DNA of 64,000 nucleotides. It comes from Xenoacremonium recifei. Its lineage: Eukaryota > Ascomycota > Sordariomycetes > Hypocreales > Nectriaceae. The DNA lies in assembly GCA_012184525.1 (NCBI GenBank), contig WOFQ01000001.1, forward strand, positions 868,001 through 932,000, written 5' to 3'. This document shows positions 11,560 to 22,400 of this stretch, one piece after another (the stretch's first letter is position 1; each line of letters begins with the position of its first letter). The notes below the pieces were generated by a model. The model was not told where the DNA came from and made no database searches. It was given only the letters and a program-made list of their open reading frames with translations. The position numbers and the translations under genes were made by a program.

Positions 11560-13418
11560 GGTCCCTCTGTCTCTGACGGCTGAGGAATAATGGTGATGAA
11601 AGAATATATTCCATCACATTGAAAAACTGGCGTTTTATATTGCGTTGTGCAACGCATTGGCGAGGTATTCCATGCAATCAAGGGCCTCAAGACCTCACTT
11701 GACCGCATTTAGTAGTGGTATTGGACCAATAGTGTGCTTGCAAGGGTCTCACAGCTGAGAGGAGTATTTACTAAATTACGCCGCAGGCGAGGCCGAGGAT
11801 CGATTTTATCATTGGTCAAAAAGGCCATTTTAGGTTCGGTCCTGAGGAGACGATGACGAAAAAGGCGTACGCCGTCAGCGAGGAGGAGGATTGACTTTAT
11901 CATGGTTGGAGAAAGAAGAAGCTAGGATTGGTCCGTCCCCGAGAGACAGTGACGAAGGACGCCAAAAAATCATATCCAGAGACAGGATGACATGTGTCAG
12001 ATGCGCATGAATGTCTCCCCGGGAATGTCAGTCCCAAGAGTGTTTCCGTCCCTTTCAATTGAATTATCTCTCGTCTATAGACAGCATCGTCGATCTAATA
12101 CGAGATTCCTCTCTCGCTGATACTATATTCTAGGCGACGTTACAGAGGGAGCACTAGATTAGCGAAGCTTCAGTGGATGTTGCAAGGGGTCAGCCAATCA
12201 AGTCTTGTTTGTAGACTCCCAACTAAACTGGCTCAAAAGTCAAGACTCCATCCAGTCTTGATACAGTTAGTTGACATCCTTCTGTCACATCGATCGTTCG
12301 AGGTCAAGGCTGATTGGTATTCCCGCTGTGGTATCAACCCAGTCCAACACCACCCACGTCAGCTCGGAACCAGAGGTGTTATCATAATCATGCCAGGAAC
12401 GCTTGCCGAGAAGGCTTGCCAGGCTCTTGAGGAGACTTCAACTGACGCAAAATAAAATTTAACCCCGAATATCTGCGGATCTACCGGAGTGGAAACGTGG
12501 CCATGTATACGCAAGAAGCTGCACTTATACGGCTGCTCTCCCGGCACTGACGGCACCCATACCCCTGGAATGATAGCATGACCTAAATTCAAGCGAGAAA
12601 AGTAAAACGAGTAGAATAGAGCAACAGTGCAGCTATTTCCTAGATATTTTCTTTCAATTTCCAGGGTTCTAGTCAAGGAGGCATCGTTAGGCGACTTTGA
12701 GCTGTCTTCAACAGGATCGGCGGTGTCTCTTTCAGCCTCTTGACGTGGTACTGAAGTCCCATCAGATCGACTTCTGATGCACACCCTGCACGTCATCTGC
12801 AAGGTGTTTGCCAATCTAGGATTGACAGTCCAAGCGAACACAACTTGGGGCTGCATACAGGCCGGACTAGGAAAGATACTGCTTAGAATATCACCGTTCG
12901 GAATGAAGATGGCTTCAGATCATCGTCATCTTGCATGAACCACATATACCTCCTCAATCCTCATATAGCTAGGAAAACTTTAGTTTAGTAAATTAACAAA
13001 AGTATTAAGTCGCAGTCTTAATGGGAATAATTAGGTAGTATTTTCTGACGATATTGTCATGGGCCAGTGCACAAGGTGGAAGTGAGGAGGGCTGCTCTGG
13101 CGCAATAAGGTCAAAGAGTACTCACAACTCTCTGCTTTAGGTAGTGAAGGAATTGACTGTATTGATCTCCGGCCTGCTTACGGAGTAATCTTGTCACGCT
13201 CTGTACTTGTACACACTTCTCGTGTCATAAACCCACGTGAGTGTATCACGTGACTCATGCTGACTGATCTCCGAGGACTTGCAGTAGTACCCCGCTTAAC
13301 ATGCGGCTATCTCCACTCGTCACTAGCGCTTTAGCTGTTGGGCTCTCGCCCTCTTTTACAAGATTTCGCTTCGTCAAGTTCAGCCCAACCTCAACCAAGA
13401 GAAAACCATAGCACGTGA
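11560..13418. other. intergenic, AT-leaning, with duplicated segment
   Basis: Promoter side of the frameshifted regulator and upstream sequence of the F-box-like gene. It holds an imperfect tandem duplication (11787-11963) and a half-site TACGGAGTA near 13179, also seen as part of the palindrome at 23 kb. A 165-codon frame on the minus strand (12359-12856) shows no family features and I do not count it as a gene. Confidence 0.4.
11787..11963. repeat. imperfect tandem duplication, ~83 bp unit
   Basis: Two adjacent copies, 11787-11867 and 11878-11963, share GCGAGG..GAGGAT.GA.TTTATCAT, then AGG.TTGGTCC-type and GA.GACGAAG-type blocks in the same order. They have diverged by substitutions and small indels. 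They lie 230-400 bp upstream of the frameshifted regulator. The duplication could be promoter-internal or the trace of a small mobile element. Confidence 0.5.
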
Positions 13419-13769
13419 ACTCCAGTTGTTTGTACCATCAGACAAACTACTGGGGTTCTCTTTAGACTCTGTTTTCTCTCTCTCTTTCGCCATTCTTTCT
13501 GCTATTTTAAAATTCCCGGAGTATCTGTTCACGAGTGTTCCTGCCTGTTCAGCCTCCCAGTCCCCCAACGAGGCTCTCCGGACGACATCGTCAAGATCTC
13601 TTCTGTTCGGGATACGGATGAGCCTCTTGGGACTGATGTCTCGCTCTTTCTATCTTCGCAACAACCCACGGAGTCCCAGATATCATTAAGCACCTCTTCC
13701 TCTTCAAATATAGACAACCACTCTGGATCTAGTGCCTACGTCTCTCCTGCGCCCGAAGAACTTCGAACC

Positions 13770-15042
13770 ATGGGTCTAACTCCCATCCACGTCCGAGGCA
13801 AACGCTCTCGGAATAAACGCAAGGGCAATGACACCTCCGAAGAATCTGCCAGCGATTCCTTGGTCTCCAAGAGGTCGAAGCAGGGACGATCCCTGCACAC
13901 CATCCTCGCAGAACGAGCTTCTCGTCGCTCTACGCTGGAGAATCTCCCAATCGAAGTACTCGAACTCATCTTCCTTCACTGCTCTTCCCCGTTTCCCTGT
14001 TCTGGTACTCGCACGGCCGAATATCCCTTGGCGCTTCCCATGGCTTCGCCCATCCTCGGGATGAGGCTCTCAGGCAAGACGACGCTTCTGAGGCTTACGG
14101 GATGGGTCTTCCACGAGTCTTGGAACAGTGCCTGCGAGGCTTACAATGGCAACGGCGAGTATCAGACTCCTCCGACAACGAAGGAGAAGGCTTCAGAAGC
14201 AGACAAGCAACTACACTGGCTCGACACGCCAGACCTTGAGGTAAGTCACCATCACTCAACCAGGCCTCACTTTCTCTAAGCTTGTACTGTAGACGGCCGT
14301 GCTGGCACGTTCTTGGGCTACCCTCGAATTCATGGAGCAAGCCATGCGCGTCTGGGTCGACAAGTATGCCAAAGGTCGCAGCTTCGACTTCTTCCCGAAA
14401 GTTTGCGCAACCCAGGGCATCCGTGAACCCTTAGAACAAGCATTCCGCCGCAAAGACGAGCCTGACTGTCCGAATGATCCCAACCATACTCCTGAACGCA
14501 AAGCGTTTGAAGCCTCATTCATCCTAGTCAAGTATCGTTGTAGAGAAGTCGCGGATATCTTTCCCACCTCCTACCCCCTGATTCATCCAGGCACCTCGAT
14601 ACCAACACACCTCCTCACCGGACCATGGACTGAGGAGTCAGAGCGCATGCTCTACTGGTTCTTCCTCGCCGGCGCCGCAATTTCGACAGAAGAGAGACCA
14701 TTGCCATGGGAGCTGACCAAGGAGATACTTTTCAAGGCCGTGTTAGACACCGAGCAAACGAACTGGTTCATGACAAACCTCATACTACGCAACTACTATA
14801 TGAGGAGTGTATACTACGACTTGCCGTTGGAGGAGAGAAGACAATGGAAGATCATCACCCAACAAAAATTCCAATATGCGCGCGAGTCTCACAACAGCAA
14901 ACTCCTTCAGCTTATGAACATGTTGCAGACGATAGTCTGTACTACTCGCCCAGAAGATGACGCCCCTCTGGGTTCGGGATTTGAAGTAATTAGGCAATTT
15001 ATAGACGCAAGTCCCCCCCGGATAATGGCACCGACAAACTAG
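13770..15042 (+). CDS. F-box-like fungal orphan protein
   Basis: Exons 13770-14240 and 14293-15042 with a 52-nt intron (GTAAGT..GTAG); 406 aa from this Met. A basic Ser-rich N-terminus precedes an F-box-like segment at about 55-71 (TLENLPIEVLELIFLHC), then a region of the kind found in lineage-specific fungal F-box proteins (LALPMASPILGMRLS, WVFHESW) and a long alpha-helical C-terminus. F-box proteins link substrates to SCF ubiquitin ligases; no substrate can be read here. The frame stays open for about 350 bp upstream with no ATG and reads a Ser/Pro-rich stretch that looks coding (SSSSNIDNHSGSSAYVSPAP), so the true N-terminus may be longer through an upstream exon I could not place. The gene is real with high confidence, the start is uncertain and the function generic. 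Confidence 0.7.
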
Positions 15043-17310
15043 GATGAGCCCCAAATCTCAAGGTATCATGACCGCCTGTTGCAACACAGCCCATCAGGCA
15101 AAGGGTCTTCGTCCAACTCCTCACAGACGGGGCGTGTCTCTCCGCACGCAACACTTCCCGCGCCTTATCAGGCATTCACGCTCTCTCACTTGACTTACCG
15201 GATGCAGCTCGCCGATGCATCCGCATGACTAACTCGGCAAGCACGTCGACAAGAAAGGGCACAAGATCCCCCTCTTTGTGGTTCCAGTGAGCACAGAGAT
15301 GTGGCATCTGTGCATGGTTTCAGGGTAATGGCGTTACTTGTTTGGTGTTTCCGGGATATTCGGAACGCAATGATGATAATGATGGATTTCGACTCATAAC
15401 GACTCATGAGCTCTTAGGCTTCATGCAAGGATCGCAGGCTTTTAGGCCTCGAGCAGGGACTTTATGGATAACGGCTTGGCGTCTCAGGCTCCTTACAACA
15501 GGGATCACAGAGGGATGGCTTTCAGGCCCGGAAAAGGAACTTAACGACGTATGAACGACCGTGTCTTATTGGCACGCACCAACCGACGAGAGTACTCGCT
15601 CAGGATATTTATACCCTCTAGATGGCTTAGATCGCTGTCCATGAAATGATCATTCAGCCACACCAAACCAAACTTACCCAATATATGCAAAGTGACACGA
15701 AGACCCTAAATGACCATCAATAAACCCAAGGACAGGGGCGACTTACCTCCAAAGTTGTCCTGCTCGTATCTTGCCTTACCTAACCTAAGAAGACACCAGC
15801 CCACCCACACCCGGCATCGCCACCTCGCCTCGCCCAATCCGGCAAGCCGCCGACCTCACGCGGGGGAGCAGAAAAAACCCGCTGGTGACTCACACCGCGA
15901 ACTTTCACGCTCAGGTGGTCCCGAGTCGTCCCGCGAACGGTCGTTATCCTCCGGGTTTGGGCACAAGTGCATTGATGCGTCATGTATTGATTCCTGATTG
16001 ATCCTTGGTAGCCTTGCGTCTGAGGCTCTCCGGTCTCCGGGGCGCTTGAGCAGGCTGACTGACCTAATTCCAGTAGGTATCCGTATGTTCACGGTAGTAT
16101 CGAAAGTAGTAGTACGCCAGGGTCACGGGTTTGTAAATAGGCAGTAGAAGTGGCCAGGGTAGTAAGTAAAATCCTCAGGCCAAATGTGCAAATGGAAAAA
16201 ATAAAATATCCGGCAAAATGCTTTTTGATTTCGTGCTTGTCTTGCTTCTTCCTCATGGGCTGTCCATTGCTTCACCCTTCCATTCTCCGGGTTTCGTCCA
16301 CGGAGAGGGTCAGGTGAGTAAAGCGACTTCGGCCCACGAGTCTTCCACTATCGCGAGGACTGTTTCAAGCTAGCTATTAGATTTCGCCATAGCGTCATCG
16401 CTCTCCTCAATTCAGATCATTCTTAGGCCGTCCGAGTTGCCCGCTTCAGAGGAACCGATTCTTTCTTGTCTTGTGTTTTGTCTTTGTCCTTTCCGATCAT
16501 CGCGAGGTCCTTTTCCTGCTCCTAAAGTCTGTCGTTGACGAGGTCGAGTGGATTCAAGCCTTGGCTGTCTTGTCATTCGCATCATGTTGTCGAGGTTTTT
16601 GAGTGTTGGTTCCCTTTCGGGTTGTATCGTGTTCCTTCGTTGTAGGAATAATAGGCAACTTGAACTCCAGTTGATGCGAGAAACCATATTATCGCAAAGA
16701 ATGTATCGACGCCAGGATCTTGTCGTGCGTGGTCGTCGTCTTTGCTTCGGTTTCCATGATGAACCGATTAATCCTCCCTGATCCGACTCCTTTCCATCCC
16801 CATTCCCAACGGATTTCCCATCAACTAGCCCCTGCTTCCGGGTCCTCCAGGCGAGGGCGTAGCGAGAGATTCCGTAAAAACGGCAAGACAAAGAAAATAA
16901 AAAAGCATAAAAAGCAACAAACACACACCTAGTCGTACAAAGTTCACACACTGCCACTCAAGCCTCCCCTGTCTTCGCTAGAAATGACCTTCGCCGCCGT
17001 CTCCTGCCCCTGCCTTATGTCTCCGATCCTGGATTATGCACGCATGGCAAATCAACACGCTTTTCGGCCCAGGCCTTGGGGAAATCCACAACGGATCACC
17101 TCCCAAGGGTGGTTGGTATCAAAAGCCCCATGGCAAAATGACTCCTTTTCTTTCCGGCCTCCCAGATATCGATATTTCTTCACAAAGGGAAATGAGAATG
17201 GTTTCGACAAGATTGTTGCAGTGTTGTCGGTGGTGTTGCGGTTTCGGCAACAATTGTCACGTCCTCAAGGACGGTATCGTAGTCGCCGTGGTTGTGGTAG
17301 AGGTAGAGAT
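15043..17310. other. intergenic between converging genes, no gene seen
   Basis: About 2.3 kb between the converging F-box-like gene and the cyclin gene. Longest frames (for example 16412-16957 minus, 181 codons) are low-complexity and show no family motif or splice logic. It probably contains 3' UTRs only. Confidence 0.45.
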
Positions 17311-19425
17311 TCAGTTGAGGATGTGCTCCCACATGCCAGGTCCACGCAAGGCCATCGCATGAGCGGCGGTGGCCTCAAAGCCCTGTGCAGCTTCAGCAGA
17401 GCAGCACACGCGCTTCGTAGAACCGGTGAAGGTGGGGGGAACAGGAACCCTCAGGCTCGAGTTGTAAGCCATACCGCGCAGAGGGAGCGAGGTCTCAGGC
17501 CACGCGCCATAGCCGTTCCAGAGCAGATCGCGGACGTTCTCTTGGAGCGGGCAATCCATGGACTCAGTGCGACTGCGCTTGCTGCCAGTTTTGGCCGTCA
17601 GCGCCGCAGTCGAGTCTACGGGAAGGCAGTAGCTCTGCATTTGCTGCAAAGCCCGAGCAGCATGCTCATCAGCCGAGATGGTAGACATCTCATCGAGTTC
17701 CTGCTCCCGTCTTGCCAGCGTGGTCTCCATCGCCATGTCCCCGAGCTTACCAACCGGGCCGGTGTAAGCCTCAGGAGAGGATGTGAAACAGTGCTCGTCG
17801 TAGTCCTCGGGAACCGAAGGGATCGTCGGCCTCTGGCTCAGCCTCTCACTGCACAGCTTCGAAGAGCCTCGGAATCGCGACTGCACGTTCAGCTTGGTGC
17901 TGAGCAGCGTCGCGCTAGCGAAGGATGAAGCAGATGAGAAAGAGGAGGAGCGCGAGGAGCGCGAAGAATCCGAAATCATCGATTCGGGAGAGGAGGCAGT
18001 CGAGACTGAGTTGGCGAGAGAGGAACGACGCGCGGGACAATATGTCTGAGGAGACGATGTGATGGAGGCAGGAACGCGATCCAAGAACTGCGAGGCAGCG
18101 GTTGAGTTCGCTTGAGCCATAGCCAAGCCCATGGCTGATCCTCGTCGAGAAATTGAGGGCGTCACACTCACGGCAGGAGTGCAAAGTCCGCTGGACTGAG
18201 GAGTGAGGCGAGGAGTTGGCAGGAAGGGACCCAAGCGGCCAGAGGTGCGTCCGTCTGTAACAGCAGGCTCAGCCAGAGTCGGAGCAATGAACGACTTGGG
18301 AACAGCTGGCTCGAACTGGGCGTCCTGGGGCATGTTGAGAATGCTGCGGGGAGACAGGGCGCAAAGATCACTGGACCGAGCAGGGATAGGCAGGCCCGTG
18401 ATGTTGGTCAACTCGGGGTTGAGTCTCAGAATAAGCTGCTTCCAGTCGAAGACCTGAGCAGAGATGGCCTGAGGAACACCGCCCGGCGAGGGGGGGCTCG
18501 GCGGAGGGGTGTACTTCAGGATAATGTCAACCCAGCGCCGGAAAACGTCTTCTGCGATGTGCAGCTTGTAGTCAACGGCATGAAGGAAGGCCATCTCGTT
18601 CAAGTGAATCTCTCGGGTGTTGAGACCTGAGATCTTGCTCCAAGCCCGAGCAGAGTAGTTCTTGTCCTGGAGATACTTGGAGGCCAGGATCAGCGCGGCG
18701 AGGAACATGCGGCGGCCACACTGCAGAGCGCGGTCGGCATGGCGATCCTCTGGCTGCTCCATGGTGAAGTTGTGCTTCGGGACATGGGGCTTGATGAGGA
18801 TCAAGTAATACAGAGCGACCTGGAGGGTCGAGTAGCTCGTGCGCGAGCGGCGCAGAGTCTCTTGGATGAAAGTGCGAAGCGGCAGAACCGCCTTGCTTCC
18901 CAGCTCGCTGCGGCAGATAGCCGAGGAGAGGGGCCAGATGGCTTCCACAATCTGAGTCGAAGAATCTGTGCGGGGGAAGGCTAAGCATATATACATTCCA
19001 GGCGAGCGTTGCAAATTCGACCTACCAACAAGGCTATCAACAAAGTTGACCTTGCGCTCCGACTGGCGGACTAGGGGCGGAGGAGCAGCAGTCCTTCCGT
19101 GAGCACCGGCCGCAGTTCGTCGGGGATTCTGGCGAAGCTCGGCGGGGAGAGCATCGGAGGTGACGGCCTTGACGACATGTCGTCGGTGATGTCGGACCTT
19201 CTCGTACGAATGAGCATTCTTGGTGAATGCACACAGCGAGTCGCACGAGTCGGAATCAGACGAATGCGAGGAACCGTCGTCGGAGGTCTGGGAGGAGGAA
19301 TCGGACCAGACCGAGAGAGTAGTGGATATAGAGGCGGAGGTGGCCAGGGCCAGGTTGTTGTAGGATGTAGGAAGATATGAGGTGGGGGAGATGGATGCGG
19401 GCGAGAGATGCGCGTCGCACTTCAT
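17311..19425 (-). CDS. Pho80-family cyclin (Pcl-like, partner of Pho85 CDK)
   Basis: Two exons: 19425-19026 and 18965-17311, joined across a 60-nt intron (GTAGGT..CACAG); 684 aa. Splicing restores the family motif NFVDSLVDSSTQIVEAIWP. The cyclin box runs from about residue 125 to 265 and carries SRTSYSTLQVALYYLILIKP, the CGRRMFLAALILASKYLQDKNYS helix and the WSKISGLNTREIHLNEMAFL segment, all typical of Pcl1/2/5-type cyclins that steer a Pho85-like kinase (nutrient, morphology or transcription-factor turnover roles). N-terminal (about 1-120) and C-terminal (about 320-684) parts are Ser/Pro-rich and disordered, with many SP/TP sites, probably for phosphorylation-driven turnover. The intron is a multiple of three with no stop, so intron retention would give a 704-aa form. 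Which Pcl subtype it is cannot be fixed without alignment. Confidence 0.88.
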   Translation of the reverse strand: MKCDAHLSPASISPTSYLPTSYNNLALATSASISTTLSVWSDSSSQTSDDGSSHSSDSDSCDSLCAFTKNAHSYEKVRHHRRHVVKAVTSDALPAELRQNPRRTAAGAHGRTAAPPPLVRQSERKVNFVDSLVGRSNLQRSPGMYICLAFPRTDSSTQIVEAIWPLSSAICRSELGSKAVLPLRTFIQETLRRSRTSYSTLQVALYYLILIKPHVPKHNFTMEQPEDRHADRALQCGRRMFLAALILASKYLQDKNYSARAWSKISGLNTREIHLNEMAFLHAVDYKLHIAEDVFRRWVDIILKYTPPPSPPSPGGVPQAISAQVFDWKQLILRLNPELTNITGLPIPARSSDLCALSPRSILNMPQDAQFEPAVPKSFIAPTLAEPAVTDGRTSGRLGPFLPTPRLTPQSSGLCTPAVSVTPSISRRGSAMGLAMAQANSTAASQFLDRVPASITSSPQTYCPARRSSLANSVSTASSPESMISDSSRSSRSSSFSSASSFASATLLSTKLNVQSRFRGSSKLCSERLSQRPTIPSVPEDYDEHCFTSSPEAYTGPVGKLGDMAMETTLARREQELDEMSTISADEHAARALQQMQSYCLPVDSTAALTAKTGSKRSRTESMDCPLQENVRDLLWNGYGAWPETSLPLRGMAYNSSLRVPVPPTFTGSTKRVCCSAEAAQGFEATAAHAMALRGPGMWEHILN

Positions 19426-22400
19426 CTTGGTTAGTTTAGGTGATTCGTGAATGGCCAGAAAAGAGGTCTTTCAAGCCAGTGTGTTTCCAGTCGCCGTCAG
19501 GGCCAAGTCAGCCAATCAAGTCGATCGTTGTGTTACCGGGGAGCAGTTCGAGGGGATCCGAGTCGAGTAGCGTCTGCCTCACAACAGTATGTACAGGGGC
19601 TGTTGAGGAGCAGAACCGTGGTTGGTGCAAAGAGGGCGTCCTAGATGGCAGACTTCTTTGCGCGAACGACGAGACCGGAAGACGAGACTGAGACGGCGAC
19701 TGGAAGGAGGTTGATGTATTTTGCAACAGGCATTGCGGCAATGCGTCGTAACTGTGAAGAGAACGAGGCGAGGTAGTCTTACACGGAGACTACCATCGAG
19801 CGAGGTTGCGTGCGCGGGCGTGAGGGCGTGAAGGGTCGAGACGTGAAGTCGTGGCTGAGGTCGAACGGCGGACGAGTAGGAACGGAGGGGAGAGGGTAGG
19901 TATGTACAGAGCCGTCGACGTGAGGCTGAAGAGACAAGAAGGGATCGCGAGGGGGCGAGGACTTATTAGACCCGGCGAAGGTGACTCCCAGGGCGACGAG
20001 GCCTAAGGAGGCGAGGCCTGTGAGTGATGGAGTGACAGCCTGGCGGATGTGACTCTTTGCACGGTGGCGACCGAGTGTTGCCGCTTGGGCTTGGGCGGGT
20101 GGCTACACCTGGCGATCTCGGAGAAGCGCGCGGGACGGGAGCCTGGACCGAGTGGGAATGACCAACTCTTGGTGACGCTGCCGGGTGCAAACGTGGCGAA
20201 GAGAGGCGCCTGAAATGACTGATCCGGTGACAAGGGAAAGAATAAAATAAAGACAATAATAGTAAAGGGGGTGATGGGGAGAAAAGAGGTAGATGGGATG
20301 AAAGACGAAAAGAGGCAAGGAGAAGGGGGGCAGGAGGGTGATGCCGAATGATGCTTCTGAGTGACACAGGGCTGGGCAGGGCAGCGAGTCCGGAGACGGC
20401 GAGGCCTGGAGAGCGCCGACAGAGTCAGAGTCAGAGGGCGAGTTCAGCGGGCTCGGGGGGAGTCAGCCACTGGAGCAGGCGCCGAAGGTTTAGGCGTGTT
20501 GGGCTGGGCTCGGCTGAGGACCGGGCTGTGTCAACAACCTAAGAGAAAAACGGCGTCGGAGCCTGTTGGCTGAGTTGCGTGCGTGCGAGCGAGAGGGAGG
20601 GAGGGGGCGGGCTGTTGGCTGACGCAGAGGTGCAAGTGAATGGCTCTGCGGGAGCGTTTTTGCTGTGTCCTGTTGTTGCGGGCTGGCTGCTGTTCGCAAC
20701 GAGCACGGTCTCGGGAGTTTGACGGCGGGAGGGGACAACAAAGAAAGAACCAGAAACGAGGAATGCGCCGGAGGAGTGGAGAGACACGACCAGAGCAGAC
20801 TTCGACGAACGAGTCGCTGGGGGCGGTTTACAGGGCGATATCGAACATCATGGCGGCGGTGATGCGGTTCGATGGGGGGGGAGAATACCGGGACTGAGGC
20901 ATGGCGGGCCAGGCCATAGTTTTGAGCGTTGGAGTTGAGAGACACTTCCAGTCAGCGCGCGGCCGTGGAACCGGCGAGCGTCTGGATCTGGCGCCTGCCC
21001 ATTGGGCGAGTGTCTGCTCCACTGACGCTACGCCATCTTCCTGCTGCTCCCTCCCCTCCCATCCCTGTGAGTCGGCGTCTGTCTGCCTTCTCAGTGGCTG
21101 GAGTGGGTACATTGCTGTAGCGGACGTGGTCAGTGTGCGCCGGCAGCCAGCTGCAGCCAGTCACCGTCCAGGCGCCTCCACCCCCCGGGCTTTGCTGTTC
21201 GCTCTCCACTAACATTCACTCAGGCAGCCAGCCAGCCAGCCTTTTTTCTGCTCTTTCGCGACCTCGCCCAAGTATTACTGGAGTTGGTTCCCGTCGTGTA
21301 CCGTGTCGTGTATCCTCGTCTCGCGTGCCGACGCCTCACCCCCTCCCTCCCTCACCCCGGTTTCTTTCATTCAAGACACAGTGTTCTTCCCCTCTAGTGG
21401 CAGCCTGGTGTGCTGAGGTGTCAACTTCCAGCGCCAGAACGACGGGCAGCACCAGAGTGAACCAACTTCCTCCCTAGCGCCATTGCTCCAAACTGTGCCC
21501 CCCCGGTCAGGGTGTGTGGACAGGCATTTGCTGTGGCAGGGGGGGGGCGAGGTAGGTGCTTGTACGTATTCTGCCTGCCCTTGGGAGAAGACTCATCGCT
21601 GTGGTTTTCATTCATTGTCTTTATCGGAAAGAAATGCACGTTTCCAGCCTGTGCAGGAGACGTGAAAGCTCTCTGCCCTTACTTACAGTTCATCATGCTG
21701 CACCGTCAGCACACCTAGCTAGACTCCCAACTCCCAAGTTTCAGGGCTCTCACGGGTCACCACCAACGATGCCTGACCTGCGGCCGTGGGTCAGCAAGAT
21801 GTGCCTCTCCGGGCGTCTTCATCATCTGTGAATCATTCGGGTCGCGGTGATGAGCTGCCAATTGGTTAGACACGCAGCTTGCAACACCAGCCAAAGCACG
21901 AAATGGCCCCCCCTCAACATCTTCGCCCCCCCTCCCAGACCAGAATCTACTCGCTCCACGTACACGACATCACACACACATGCACTGCAGAGCACAGACC
22001 AGTCAGCCAGATAACGGCACTAAATTGGCCAACCTTGGATTGGATTTTGATTTTGGGGGTCCCGGACTTGCCACAGGACTCGCAGCGGCCAGCCCAGGCC
22101 CAGCCCAGGTCCAGCTTCTCCCGACGAAACCACACCACGCTGCAACCAACGAACCACTCGATCGAAATTCTCTTCGGATCTGTTCTCCTTTACGCTTCTC
22201 ACCTTGGCATCCCGTCGACCGTCCCGGACGGCAAGACTCCACAGCCTTTCCTCTGATTTGCGGATCGCCCGGGAGACGGGTTGCCAGACGGTAGCAGCCT
22301 CCCTCTTCAGGTTCGCAAAATCCCGAAAGGTCTCGCCATTGTCCCCATCCGATTGTTAATCCGGAGGACACGAATGCTCTGCTCTGCGGGAGACCCGTGG

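Noticed and set aside
12359..12856. 165-codon frame on the minus strand
   Set aside because: No domain, poor codon texture, no promoter or splice support.
16412..16957. 181-codon frame on the minus strand
   Set aside because: Low-complexity Arg/Gln content, no family resemblance, in a probable 3' UTR/intergenic zone.
16984..17928. 314-codon frame on the plus strand
   Set aside because: Mostly antisense to the cyclin gene's GC-rich coding exon; shadow of that gene.
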